NCBI GenBank assembly: GCA_027488115.1
Contig: JAIYCG010000032.1
Location: forward strand, 1-64,000
DNA length: 64,000 nt
Reading direction: 5' to 3'
Source of the DNA: Comamonadaceae bacterium
GTDB taxonomy: Bacteria; Pseudomonadota; Gammaproteobacteria; Burkholderiales; Burkholderiaceae_C
Of this stretch, positions 33,021 through 41,736 are shown piece after piece; the stretch's first letter is position 1, and each line of letters opens with the position of its first letter. The notes under the pieces are model-generated. The model saw only the letters and a program-made list of their open reading frames with translations. It had not been told where the DNA came from and did no database searches. The translations under genes were made by a program, and so were the position numbers.

Positions 33021-33758
33021 ATGATTGAAGAACACATTGATATTCAAACTGCAAACGGTTCAATGAACACCTTTGTTGTGTTTCCTGAGGAAGATGGGCC
33101 GCACCCAGTTGTCTTCTTTTACATGGATGCCCCTGGCAAAAGAGAAGAATTGCATGACATGGCTCGCAGGCTTGCCAGTGTGGGATATTTTGTGGTGCTG
33201 CCCAACCTTTACTACCGCAGAAGCCGTGATTTTTACCTTCAAGAACGAACGCCTGAAGCGATGGCAGTGATGTTTGCCCACATGGCCACCTTGAATGCTC
33301 AAACCAGCCAAACAGACACCCAAGCCATGCTGAAGTTTGTGGACAACCACGCCATGGCAGACCAACATCGAATTGGTGCAGTTGGATACTGCATGAGTGG
33401 GCCTATTGTGATGTGGATTGCCGCTCAATTTCCAAATCGATTCCAAAGCATTGCGTCCATTCATGGTGCCAATATGGCTACTGATGAGCCTGACTCACCA
33501 CACCTCATGCCACCTCAAATCAAGTGTGAAAGCTACTTTGCTTGCGCCGAAATAGACAAGTGGGCACCACCAGAGGATATTCAAAAACTTGAAGACTCAC
33601 TGATTCAAGCCAAGTCGAACTACCGAATTGAGTGGTACCCCAAGGTGGAACATGGCTTTGTGTTTCCGCAGCGGGTTGGCATGTACAACGCCAAAGCAGC
33701 AGAACGGCATTGGGAACGTTTGTTCAGCTTGTTTGAACGCACTTTGAAAACAAAATAA
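33021..33758 (+). CDS. Dienelactone hydrolase family protein
   Basis: A cytoplasmic alpha/beta hydrolase of 245 residues in the dienelactone hydrolase family. The nucleophile is a Cys, C124 in GAVGYCMSG, with D179 in the AEIDKW segment and H211 in VEHGFVFP forming the triad, as in authentic dienelactone hydrolases. The N-terminal TANGSMNTFVVFPE and VVFFYMDAPGKREEL segments are typical. It leads an operon with a Bug receptor (11 bases downstream) and an isopropylmalate dehydrogenase-family gene. It probably opens a lactone or ester in a catabolic route; the true substrate cannot be deduced. Confidence 0.85.
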   Translation: MIEEHIDIQTANGSMNTFVVFPEEDGPHPVVFFYMDAPGKREELHDMARRLASVGYFVVLPNLYYRRSRDFYLQERTPEAMAVMFAHMATLNAQTSQTDTQAMLKFVDNHAMADQHRIGAVGYCMSGPIVMWIAAQFPNRFQSIASIHGANMATDEPDSPHLMPPQIKCESYFACAEIDKWAPPEDIQKLEDSLIQAKSNYRIEWYPKVEHGFVFPQRVGMYNAKAAERHWERLFSLFERTLKTK

Positions 33759-33769
33759 AAGCTTCATTC

Positions 33770-34741
33770 ATGAAAAACAGCCTGTGTTTGTTTGCAATGT
33801 CGCTCCTGATGACGGCCGTTACAGCGCCAGTTTCAGCACAGTCGTTTCCGCAAAAAAGAGCCATTACTTTGGTCGTACCTTTTGCGCCAGGTGGTGGCAC
33901 AGATGCCATTGCCAGAGATTTGGCCAAGCCATTGGCAGAGAAACTAGGCGTTGCAGTTGTGGTTGACAACAAAGGCGGTGCTGGTGGGACCATTGCAGCG
34001 CAGCAAATTTCTCAGGCAAAACCAGATGGCCACACACTGCTGTTTGTGACATCAACTTTTGTGACTGCTGCGGCTACAGATAGAAAACTCCCATACGATG
34101 TCAACCGCGATTTTTCTCCCATCGCCAAGCTCGGAAGCGGCCCGCTTTTACTGGTGGTAAACCCTCAAACTGGCATTAACCAAGTCAGCGGGCTCATTGA
34201 AAACGCAAAGCGAAATCCAAACTCTCTCAATTATGTATCTGCGGGTCAAGGCAGTATCAACCACTTGTCTGGTGAACTTTTTGAACAACGAACGGGTATC
34301 AAGATGACCCATATTCCCTACAAGGGAAGCGGTCCTGCCACCATGGATCTCATTGGTGGCCAAGCTCAGATTTTTTTTGCAACAGTCCCTACCATCCTCA
34401 ATCAGGTTAAAGCGGGTAAAGTCAAACTCATCGCTACCACTTCTAAAACCAGATCTAAACTTTTTCCTGATGTTCCGACAGTGATGGAAGGTGGCGTCAA
34501 GTCATTTGAAGTTGGCACCTGGTGGGGGATTGTGGGCCCCAAAGACATGCCCGCAGAGACATTGGCAATCCTTAACCGAGCTATCAACGAATCGACTGCA
34601 TCAGAATCTTTGGTCAAACGGTTTGAAGAAGAAGGTGCTGAACGATTTGCGGGCACACCAGCCGAGTTTGGCTCTTCTATCAAGCAAGAACTCGATGGTT
34701 GGCGCAAAGTGGTGCAAGACGCTGGTTTGAAAATCGACTAA
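33770..34741 (+). CDS. Tripartite tricarboxylate transporter receptor (Bug/TctC family)
   Basis: A 323-residue periplasmic receptor beginning with a signal peptide (MKNSLCLFAMSLLMTAVTAPVSAQ). Bug-family hallmarks follow: FPQKRAITLVVPFAPGGGTDAIARDL, VVVDNKGGAGGTIAAQQIS, PDGHTLLFV, LSGELFEQ, HIPYKGSGPATMDLIGGQAQ, and FPDVPTVMEGGVKSFEVGTWWGIVGP. It is the middle gene of an operon with a dienelactone hydrolase and a beta-decarboxylating dehydrogenase, so its ligand is likely a hydroxy di- or tricarboxylate or a lactone precursor. No membrane components are encoded nearby. Confidence 0.9.
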   Translation: MKNSLCLFAMSLLMTAVTAPVSAQSFPQKRAITLVVPFAPGGGTDAIARDLAKPLAEKLGVAVVVDNKGGAGGTIAAQQISQAKPDGHTLLFVTSTFVTAAATDRKLPYDVNRDFSPIAKLGSGPLLLVVNPQTGINQVSGLIENAKRNPNSLNYVSAGQGSINHLSGELFEQRTGIKMTHIPYKGSGPATMDLIGGQAQIFFATVPTILNQVKAGKVKLIATTSKTRSKLFPDVPTVMEGGVKSFEVGTWWGIVGPKDMPAETLAILNRAINESTASESLVKRFEEEGAERFAGTPAEFGSSIKQELDGWRKVVQDAGLKID

Positions 34742-34761
34742 GCAGAAAGCAGATCGTTCCA

Positions 34762-35829
34762 ATGAAAATTGCAGTATTGCCAGGTGAAGGCATCGGCCCA
34801 GAAATTGTCCAAGCCACTCTCAAAATCCTAAGACTTGTCGATCATCAATTTGCGCTTGGCTTGGCATACGAGCATCATGTTGTTGGCTTACCTTCATTGG
34901 CGACACATGGCACTACTTTTTTGCCAACCGTCCTTACAGCTTGTCGCGAAGCAGACGGCATTCTCTTAGGGCCAGTTTCTCATCAAGACTACCCTCTTCG
35001 TGCGGAGGGCGGTATCAATCCATCTGGAGAACTGCGCATACAGCTAGATTTGTATGCCAACATACGCCCTAGTCGCTCACGGGAAGGTATTCCGCATTAC
35101 GGCAGAACCCCCATGGACTTGGTCATTGTTCGAGAGAATACCGAGGGCTTTTATGCTGATCGCAACATGTTTGCTGGATCTGGTGAGTTCATGCCCACAC
35201 CGGATACAGCTTTGGCTGTCAGAAAAATTACTGCCAAAGCCTCTTCGCGCATCGCTCGCTCTGCTTTTGAATTGGCCATTCAAAGACGCAAGCATGTGAC
35301 TGCAGTACACAAACAAAATGTGATGCGAATGTCTGATGGTCTCTTTTTGTCAGAGGTTCGCAAGATAGCGGCAGAATTTCCTGAAGTTCAATACGACGAA
35401 CAATTGGTTGACTCCATGGCCGCCCTGCTGGTGCGCGATGCAGCGAGGTTTGATGTGGTGGTGACCACCAACATGTTCGGTGACATTTTGTCTGACGAAG
35501 CCTCTGAAATTTCGGGCAGTCTAGGCTTGGCAGGCTCTGTCAATGCCAGCGCCACACACTGTATGGCGCAAGCCAGCCATGGCTCAGCACCAGATATTGC
35601 AGGAAAAGATTTAGCCAACCCCACCTCGCTGATACTTTCTGCAGCCATGCTTTTAGACTGGTTGGCTTTGAAGCATCAAAACGATTCGTTTCACTTAGCC
35701 GCTCAAAAAATAGAATCTGCCCTAGATGCAGTATTGCTCAACCCAGAGTCCAGAACAAAAGACCTTGGCGGCCCACTTGGCACCCAAGCATTCACGCAAG
35801 CCATCTGCCAACAATTAAGCAAGACTTAA
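34762..35829 (+). CDS. Isocitrate/isopropylmalate dehydrogenase family protein
   Basis: A 355-residue NAD(P)-dependent beta-decarboxylating dehydrogenase of the LeuB/Icd/tartrate dehydrogenase family. It has LPGEGIGPEIV at the start, the substrate-binding arginine strand LRIQLDLYANIRPSR, VIVRENTEGFYADR, the Lys/Tyr region AVHKQNVMRMSDGLF and the metal site TTNMFGDILSDEAS, then HGSAPDIAGKDLANP. As the last gene of an operon with a Bug receptor and a dienelactone hydrolase, it is probably a catabolic hydroxyacid dehydrogenase (tartrate or alkylmalate type) rather than the leucine-biosynthetic LeuB. The ATG at 34762 follows the receptor stop by 20 bases. Confidence 0.82.
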   Translation: MKIAVLPGEGIGPEIVQATLKILRLVDHQFALGLAYEHHVVGLPSLATHGTTFLPTVLTACREADGILLGPVSHQDYPLRAEGGINPSGELRIQLDLYANIRPSRSREGIPHYGRTPMDLVIVRENTEGFYADRNMFAGSGEFMPTPDTALAVRKITAKASSRIARSAFELAIQRRKHVTAVHKQNVMRMSDGLFLSEVRKIAAEFPEVQYDEQLVDSMAALLVRDAARFDVVVTTNMFGDILSDEASEISGSLGLAGSVNASATHCMAQASHGSAPDIAGKDLANPTSLILSAAMLLDWLALKHQNDSFHLAAQKIESALDAVLLNPESRTKDLGGPLGTQAFTQAICQQLSKT

Positions 35830-36069
35830 TTTAATTGGGGTCAGATCACAATTGTTTTGTTGATTTGAGGCTTGTCGAGTTGTTTCACAAAGTGCGACAA
35901 CTGCACCGACATTGCACGTCAAATTAATTCACTGACTGCAAATTATGCAGAGCCTCTTATTTCAGTCAAAAAGATGGCGTGTCTTTGCTGCTCTGATCTA
36001 TGTGTCCAATCGAACAGACGGGGTTTGTCCATTCAAGTAAGTTCAATGCATCAAGACAAATGACTTGAA
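35830..36069. other. 240-base intergenic stretch with a REP-like motif
   Basis: It begins with TTGGGGTCAGATCACAATT, resembling the GGGGTCAGA motif found in REP-type repeats near RAYT transposases, but only one copy is present and no clear inverted partner was found. A 63-codon frame at 35872-36063 has many cysteines but no ribosome site or family resemblance, so I do not call it a gene. Confidence 0.35.
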
Positions 36070-36639
36070 TTGTTCATTCACTTTAGGATAGCTCCTATTT
36101 TGAAAACAAACCACAAGCTCGGAATCATCGCTTTGATCAAGCGCTCACGACCTATCAACCTGCTCACGGGTCCCATCATTTACAGCATGTTTTTTCCCAT
36201 TGCAATGCTTGACCTCTTTGTATCTTTTTACCAATGGACATGTTTTCCAATTTACGGTATTTCAAAATATTCAAGAAGCAATTACATTATTTTTGACAGG
36301 CAGGAATTGAAATACCTTGACTGGATTTCAAAATTTCATTGCACCTACTGTGCATACAGCGTAGGCGTTGTCGCTTTTGTGCGTGATGTCATTGGTGCCA
36401 CTGAAGCCTATTTTTGCCCCATTAAGCACCAACAAAAGCGTTCACTTAAAACTCACCAGCAATGGCAAACCATCGCATTTAAACAAGCCGATGATTTTGA
36501 CTTTGGCGAGTATCTCAGTAAGGTTCGTAGCAATTTAGAACATTCTGCAAAATCTGATGACACTCAAAATTCAGACCTCAGCAGTGTTCAAACAAGCGTT
36601 GAGTCGCAATTGAAATTATTTGAATCCCACTCGGTCTAG
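36070..36639 (+). CDS. Conserved hypothetical membrane-associated protein with CxxC and CPIKH
   Basis: A 189-residue protein of unknown function. A hydrophobic hairpin-like segment (INLLTGPIIYSMFFPIAMLDLFVSFYQ) near residues 29-56 is followed by FPIYGISK, a KFHCTYCAYSVG motif (C-x2-C) and EAYFCPIKH, then a polar, Ser/Gln-rich tail. I believe this arrangement recurs in uncharacterised proteins of Burkholderiales, but could not search. The third Cys with His could complete a metal site. The start is uncertain: TTG at 36070 or a later TTG near 36100 after AGGA. Its 3' end overlaps the convergent iron-binding protein gene by 24 bases. Confidence 0.65.
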   Translation: MFIHFRIAPILKTNHKLGIIALIKRSRPINLLTGPIIYSMFFPIAMLDLFVSFYQWTCFPIYGISKYSRSNYIIFDRQELKYLDWISKFHCTYCAYSVGVVAFVRDVIGATEAYFCPIKHQQKRSLKTHQQWQTIAFKQADDFDFGEYLSKVRSNLEHSAKSDDTQNSDLSSVQTSVESQLKLFESHSV

Positions 36640-37686
36640 CATTTGCTGAACTTTGATCTGATTCATACCCACAGCGCTCACAGGCAACACTTCACTTTTG
36701 AAAACACCACCAGACATGGCCTTCAATGCCGGATTGTCAAAACTCATGCCCTTTGCAGCTGGCCATTCGTTGTTGCCATTGGCAAAATGATTTTGTGCTG
36801 AAGTGCTGGCCAAGTATTCCAAAAACTTCAAAGCATTGTTTTGGTTTTTTGAATTTTTGGCCACTGCACCGCCTGCAATGTTCAAGTGAGTGCCCCAACT
36901 TGCTTGGTTTGGAAATACAACGGCAACTTTATCTACCATGGCCTTTTCGGCGGGATTGGTAGATCTCATGAGTCGGGCTAAATAATAGGTGTTGGTAACT
37001 GCTACAGCGCACTCGCCAGAGGCCACACCTTTAATTTGGTCGGTATCACCACCTGCAGGATTTCGCGCCAAGTTATTGACCAAACCCTTTAACCAAATTT
37101 CCGTTTGCTGAGGGCCGATGTGCTCTGTCATGGCGCCAAACAAGCTGAGGTTGTAGGGGTGAGATCCAGAACGAATGCACAACTTGCCTTTTAACTTGGC
37201 ATCAGCCAACTTTTCATAACTATCGACATCTGATTTTTGAAGTTTGAGTTTGTCGTAAACAATGACTCTGGCACGCGTAGACAAACCAAACCAAGGGATG
37301 CTGCCATTCTCAGTGCGCTTTGCCCTTAGGTTCTCGGGAATGGCTTCCTCAAGCAATTTAGATTTGACAGGAAGGAACAAACCATCTACTTCGGCTCGCC
37401 ACAACCGAGTAGCGTCAACCAACAAGATGACATCGGCAGGTGAAGATGCGCCCTCCGCTTTCAATCTCGTCAAAATGCCCGCATCGTCTGAGTCGACACG
37501 GTTGATCTTGATACCTGTCGTTTTGGTGAAATCTGAATACAGCGCTTCATCGGTTGGGTAATGCCGCGCTGAATAAATATTGATAAAAGCCGCATCTGTC
37601 GATTGGGCAATGGCGAACGGCGCGGCGACGAAACTAGCAGCAATCAGGCAAAGGCTGCTAATTTTATTTACCAATTTAGTATTCAT
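36616..37686 (-). CDS. fbpA: Ferric iron ABC transporter substrate-binding protein
   Basis: Periplasmic Fe(III)-binding protein (FbpA/FutA type), 356 residues. A signal peptide (MNTKLVNKISSLCLIAASFVAAPFAIAQ) sets the start at 37686. The fold opens with INIYSARHYPTDEALYSDF. The iron-ligand segments are recognisable: H and Y in SARHYPTD, ARLMRS, and the tandem tyrosines in AVAVTNTYYLAR that bind ferric iron. It works with the ATPase and permease encoded next to it (divergently arranged). A Fur-like box lies 45 bases upstream, fitting iron-repressed expression. Confidence 0.88.
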   Translation of the reverse strand: MNTKLVNKISSLCLIAASFVAAPFAIAQSTDAAFINIYSARHYPTDEALYSDFTKTTGIKINRVDSDDAGILTRLKAEGASSPADVILLVDATRLWRAEVDGLFLPVKSKLLEEAIPENLRAKRTENGSIPWFGLSTRARVIVYDKLKLQKSDVDSYEKLADAKLKGKLCIRSGSHPYNLSLFGAMTEHIGPQQTEIWLKGLVNNLARNPAGGDTDQIKGVASGECAVAVTNTYYLARLMRSTNPAEKAMVDKVAVVFPNQASWGTHLNIAGGAVAKNSKNQNNALKFLEYLASTSAQNHFANGNNEWPAAKGMSFDNPALKAMSGGVFKSEVLPVSAVGMNQIKVQQMLDRVGFK

Positions 37687-37730
37687 TTTTACAATCTCAA
37701 GTCCGTAATTTGCAGATTCTACATAAAACA

Positions 37731-37750
37731 AGAATGATTCTCATTTGCAT
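37731..37750. promoter_or_regulatory. Candidate Fur box upstream of fbpA
   Basis: The sequence AGAATGATTCTCATTTGCAT contains the inverted hexamer-like arms AATGA/TCATT (AATGATTCTCATT), close to the Fur consensus of interleaved GATAAT repeats. It lies in the 98-base gap between fbpA and fbpC and would be placed to repress fbpA when iron is plentiful. Confidence 0.6.
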
Positions 37751-37784
37751 GCAGAAAGAAAACAAAGGAACTGAAACTGAATAT

Positions 37785-38852
37785 TTAGATTTGCCGTTCA
37801 AAAGTCACCACATGGTCAACCTCTGCGCGAATACCAATCCATTCGCCAATTTTGTGATCATGGTGGCTGGGAACATGGGCCATGACGGTCTCACCCGAGC
37901 GAAGTCTCAAAGTGTATAAAAACTCTGAACCTCTGAAGGACTTTCTCATAATTTCAGCTTGCACCATGGCTTCGTCGTCATGAACAATGTCGTCCGCCCG
38001 CAGCAAGACATCACAGTCATGGGTACCCTCGCCTTGCGCATTCACTAACTCATGATGATCTGTGAGTTCGCCCAAAATAGTCTGCACGTGAAGGTGCCCA
38101 TTAATTTGGGAGCGAACACCTGGAATAAAGACGCCATGGCCAATGAATTCGGCCACGAAACGTGAAGCGGGACGATGGTACAAATGATAGGCATCGTCCC
38201 ACTGATGGAGATGACCCTCTTGAATGACCCCAATGACATCGCCAATGGCAAAAGCCTCCATTTGGTCATGTGTGACAAACAGAGCCGTGGCATTGGCAGC
38301 CTTCAAAATAGTCCGAATTTCCAGAGCCAAACGCTCTCGCAAATCAACATCTAAATTGGAAAAAGGCTCGTCTAAGAGCAACAATTCGGGCTTGGGGGCC
38401 AATGCCCTGGCCAATGCAACTCGCTGTTGCTGCCCCCCAGACAGTTCGTGGGGAAATCGATCTCTTTCGCCCTCTAAGCCGACCAGTTGAAGTACTTCTG
38501 CAATGCGTTGTGTTTTGCTGGAAGCAGAATGGCCATGCAAGCCAAAAGCAATGTTGCCAGCCACAGTAAGGTGCGGAAAAAGTGCGTAGTCTTGAAACAC
38601 CATGCCCATGCGACGCTTCTCTGGTGGTGCCGTTAATCCTGACTGGCTGACTACGCGGTTGGACAACTGAACGGTGCCAGCAGCCACTGGCTCCAAACCG
38701 GCAATGGCTCTTAGCAAACTGGTTTTGCCACAGCCAGAGGGGCCAATGAGAACACCAATCTGACCTGCTTTAAGTTGCAGAGACACGTCTTTGACCGCGG
38801 GCTTTGCATTCCCCGGGTAGCGAACATCAACATGGGAGACGGTGAGAAACAT
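37785..38852 (-). CDS. fbpC: Ferric iron ABC transporter ATP-binding protein
   Basis: ABC-type ATPase of 355 residues. Walker A is GPSGCGKTS (37-45), the Q-loop is in VFQDYALFPHLTV, the signature LSGGQQQRVALARAL, Walker B LLLLDEPFSNLD and the switch His in LFVTHDQMEA. The C-terminal ~110 residues form the TOBE-type regulatory domain of FbpC/PotA/UgpC-like proteins (ADDIVHDDEAMVQAEIMRKSFRGSEFLYTLRL). It drives the permease encoded divergently at 38943 and receives iron from FbpA. Placement beside an iron-binding protein supports the iron assignment over putrescine or sulfate. Confidence 0.88.
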   Translation of the reverse strand: MFLTVSHVDVRYPGNAKPAVKDVSLQLKAGQIGVLIGPSGCGKTSLLRAIAGLEPVAAGTVQLSNRVVSQSGLTAPPEKRRMGMVFQDYALFPHLTVAGNIAFGLHGHSASSKTQRIAEVLQLVGLEGERDRFPHELSGGQQQRVALARALAPKPELLLLDEPFSNLDVDLRERLALEIRTILKAANATALFVTHDQMEAFAIGDVIGVIQEGHLHQWDDAYHLYHRPASRFVAEFIGHGVFIPGVRSQINGHLHVQTILGELTDHHELVNAQGEGTHDCDVLLRADDIVHDDEAMVQAEIMRKSFRGSEFLYTLRLRSGETVMAHVPSHHDHKIGEWIGIRAEVDHVVTFERQI

Positions 38853-38942
38853 ACTCCCAATTGTAAGGACTGATTAAAGCCCCCAGTTTTGAACACAGAA
38901 GGGGCTTCTACAATGCATGGTTCAACTCAAATTTTCTAAGCA

Positions 38943-40565
38943 ATGCACGCATTCCGAATCCGTTCGGTTGTTTTTATTTTCACAGCCCTTTTGATCAGTT
39001 TGCCCATCTTGGCACTGATCGGCTCCTGGCTTGAGTGGAATTCTGTTTCCACTCAGGTTTTAAGCGAAATGGCTCAAACGGTTCTGCCCGATTACTTGCT
39101 AACAAGTATGCTATTGTGTGCAGGCGTTGCGATCGGAGTCACTGTCTTAGGTTTGACCACCGCGGCGGCTGTCACTTTGTTCAGGTTTCCCGGTCAATCT
39201 TTTTTTGAATGGGCATTGCTATTGCCCATGGCCATGCCCGCTTATGTGGTGGCTTATGCCTACACAGACTTTTTTCAATTCAGTGGTCCGCTCCAGACAT
39301 TCATCCGGTCTACATGGTCCATGGAGGGCCGCGTCTTTCCGGAAATCAGAAGCCTTGGCGGTGCCATTTTTGTGTTCTCACTGACGCTTTATCCCTATGT
39401 TTATTTGTTAGCAAGAACCGCACTGAGCGAACGAGGATCACACCTGATGGAGGCTGCTAGATTACTGGGTGCACCCCTTTACAGGCGCATCTCTGAGGTA
39501 GCCCTGCCCTTGGCCAGACCAGCCGTGGCGGCTGGTGTTGCTTTGGCGCTCATGGAAACTCTGGCTGACTATGGTGTGTCCAGTTATTTTGGCATTCAAA
39601 CTTTCACGGCAGGTATTTACAAGGCCTGGCTGATCATGGATAACCGCATTGCAGCAGGGCAGTTGGCAACTCTTTTGTTGGTCGTCGTACTCATTTTGTT
39701 GCAACTTGAAAAGCAAGCTCAAGCAAGAATTCGGTTTACTTCCAGCAACACCAACGCTGCACACTCTCGCGAAGCACAACCCGCCCAACTGAGCCAAGCT
39801 GCGGGGCTGGCAATGTCTGCATGGTGTGGCTTCCTGTTTTTTTTGGGGTTTGTATTGCCCATCATGCTCATGCTCAAACCCTTGCTCGTGTCAGACACCA
39901 TGATTCCATGGCAACGGTTTTGGGAATGGTCTTTCAACAGTCTGCGCTTAGGCGGCATCACTGCTCTTTTGGCCGTAGGTTTCTCACTGCTCATTGCATT
40001 TAGTTTGCGCAACAAGGCCGATCCCTTTGCGCGCTTCATTGCTCAATTGATTGGATTGGGCTACGCCATTCCGGGTGCCGTGGTGGTGGTTGGCTTGCTG
40101 CTTCCTGTCACATGGGTTCAAAAGCAATGGCCAGAATCATCATTGGGCTTTTGGATCACTGCCTCCATGCTAGGGCTTATTTGGGCTTACTTGGTTAGGT
40201 TTTGCGCAGTAGCGTTGCAATCCATTCAAAGCGGTTATGCACGAATTCCTTCTAGCCTCGACGACTCTGCCCGAACACTGGGTGTGAGTGGCTTGGCCTT
40301 GCTTAGTCGTGTTCACGCGCCTCTGCTCAAGCGCTCAGTTTTTGCCGCTGCCTTGTTGGTATTTGTAGATGTCATGAAAGAATTGCCCGCCACCTTGGTG
40401 CTGCGGCCATTCAACACAGATACCTTGGCCGTGGTGGCATTTCAACTAGCCCGAGACGAAAGATTGGGAGAGGCTGCTCTTCCCAGTTTGGCCTTGGTGG
40501 CAGTAGGTTTGATACCCGTACTTTTGTTAAGCAGGGCTATGCGGCAAAAATCATCTGCGCCTTAA
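38943..40565 (+). CDS. fbpB: Ferric iron ABC transporter permease
   Basis: A 540-residue inner-membrane permease made of two fused BPD_transp_1 halves, as is characteristic for FbpB/SfuB/HitB iron permeases. The first half has the EAA loop LMEAARLLGAPLYRRISEVALPLARPAVAAG; the second has SLDDSARTLGVSGLALLSRVHAPLLKRSVFAA. About 12 hydrophobic helices are visible. It is transcribed divergently from fbpC across a 90-base spacer that contains a GCCCC/GGGGC repeat. The 3' end overlaps the convergent modA gene by 4 bases. Confidence 0.87.
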   Translation: MHAFRIRSVVFIFTALLISLPILALIGSWLEWNSVSTQVLSEMAQTVLPDYLLTSMLLCAGVAIGVTVLGLTTAAAVTLFRFPGQSFFEWALLLPMAMPAYVVAYAYTDFFQFSGPLQTFIRSTWSMEGRVFPEIRSLGGAIFVFSLTLYPYVYLLARTALSERGSHLMEAARLLGAPLYRRISEVALPLARPAVAAGVALALMETLADYGVSSYFGIQTFTAGIYKAWLIMDNRIAAGQLATLLLVVVLILLQLEKQAQARIRFTSSNTNAAHSREAQPAQLSQAAGLAMSAWCGFLFFLGFVLPIMLMLKPLLVSDTMIPWQRFWEWSFNSLRLGGITALLAVGFSLLIAFSLRNKADPFARFIAQLIGLGYAIPGAVVVVGLLLPVTWVQKQWPESSLGFWITASMLGLIWAYLVRFCAVALQSIQSGYARIPSSLDDSARTLGVSGLALLSRVHAPLLKRSVFAAALLVFVDVMKELPATLVLRPFNTDTLAVVAFQLARDERLGEAALPSLALVAVGLIPVLLLSRAMRQKSSAP

Positions 40566-41344
40566 TGCGTGTAGCCATGGTCAATCATGATTGATTTGGC
40601 TTTGGAGGTTTTTAAAAAGTTCATCAAAGCAAGGGCTGCCGCATTGCCTTGACCACCTGAAAGTAAGATGGCATCTTGTTGGATGGGAGCGTACAAATGG
40701 GCAGGCACCAACCAGGCCGATCCGCGGGCCAATTTGCCTTGGGCAAAAACTTGGGACATGGCCACAAAACCAATTTGAGCGTTTTCGGTTTCAACAAATT
40801 GGAAGACTTGGCTGACGTTCTCGCCTTGTACAAGCTTGGGTCGAATTTCATTGATCAAACCCAAGTTGATCAGGGTCTCGATAGCCGCTGCGCCGTAAGG
40901 TGCCAGTTTGGGGTTGGCGATGGCCAATTTTTGAAATTGCCCTCTTCTCAAAATCTCGCCTTGCTGATCGACCAAGTTAGGCTGCCGGCTCCAAAGTACC
41001 AATTTTCCTATGGCATACGTGAAGCTGGAACCAGCCACACCCAAGCCTTCCTTTTCGAGCTTGGCTGGTGTTTCTCGATCGGCAGCCACCAGAATCTGAA
41101 AAGGTCCACCATTTTTGATTTGGGCGTAAAAACCACCTGTGGAGCCATATGACAGACGAACCTTGTGGCCCGACTCCTGTTCAAAGCTTTGCACGATTTT
41201 GCGCATGGGCTCACTGAAATTGGAGGCAACAGCCACCGTCACCTCGGCGGAATGCGCGGTCATGTGGCTGAGTAAAAAGAAGCCCACACATAACATGGGG
41301 GGCATAAGGATATGAAGAAACGATCGTTGGAATAAACTCGGCAT
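40562..41344 (-). CDS. modA: Molybdate-binding periplasmic protein
   Basis: A 260-residue periplasmic protein of the ModA family, capturing molybdate (or tungstate) for an ABC importer. After a signal region (hydrophobic residues about 10-30, ending AHSA) come VTVAVASNFSEPMRKIVQSFEQESGHKVRLSYGSTG, FQILVAADRETPAKLEKEG, LAIANPKLAPYGAAAIETL and VETENAQIGFVAMSQV. No modB or modC is adjacent. Its position between iron and sulfur loci may reflect supply of molybdenum to enzymes such as the IorAB-type hydroxylase 8 kb away; this is inference. Confidence 0.85.
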   Translation of the reverse strand: MPSLFQRSFLHILMPPMLCVGFFLLSHMTAHSAEVTVAVASNFSEPMRKIVQSFEQESGHKVRLSYGSTGGFYAQIKNGGPFQILVAADRETPAKLEKEGLGVAGSSFTYAIGKLVLWSRQPNLVDQQGEILRRGQFQKLAIANPKLAPYGAAAIETLINLGLINEIRPKLVQGENVSQVFQFVETENAQIGFVAMSQVFAQGKLARGSAWLVPAHLYAPIQQDAILLSGGQGNAAALALMNFLKTSKAKSIMIDHGYTH

Positions 41345-41415
41345 GTCTGAAATAATAGCGCCTCAACTCTACTTTAACTGAGCAAATTGTTAATCTTGCT
41401 CCAACACAATTCACC

Positions 41416-41727
41416 ATGAAAATTGCTTTAGCACTGGCTTTCAGCCTTTTTTGCGCTGTCTCTAACGCGCAAGCTCAAACTCAATCTCCTGATCCTTTGC
41501 AAGTTCGCAGCTGGGCTGCGGGGTGTGCCAACTGTCATGGCACTAACGGACGCTCTGAAGCTGGCATGGCAGCTCTTGCAGGTGTCGACAAAGACGTGAT
41601 CGTCCAAAAAATGCAAGACTACAAGACTGGACGCACCCCGGCAACCATCATGCACCAGCTCTCAAAAGGCTACAGCGATGCCCAAATTGTGGCCATTGCA
41701 AGTTACTTTGCTGCGCAGAAGAAATAA
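41416..41727 (+). CDS. fccA: Cytochrome c subunit of flavocytochrome c sulfide dehydrogenase
   Basis: A 103-residue periplasmic c-type cytochrome with a signal peptide (MKIALALAFSLFCAVSNAQA) and one haem site CANCH (C37, C40, H41). A later Met (TIMHQL or AGMAAL) is a candidate sixth ligand. The tail LSKGYSDAQIVAIASYFAAQ is the class I cytochrome C-terminal helix. Immediate coupling to a flavoprotein gene (9 bases) identifies it as the haem subunit accepting electrons from sulfide oxidation; single-haem versions are shorter than the dihaem FccA of Allochromatium. Confidence 0.82.
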   Translation: MKIALALAFSLFCAVSNAQAQTQSPDPLQVRSWAAGCANCHGTNGRSEAGMAALAGVDKDVIVQKMQDYKTGRTPATIMHQLSKGYSDAQIVAIASYFAAQKK

Positions 41728-41736
41728 GGAGCTTTC

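Noticed and set aside
35872-36063. Cys-rich 63-codon ORF after the isopropylmalate dehydrogenase-family gene
   Set aside because: Weak start context, erratic composition and no recognisable domain; probably chance.
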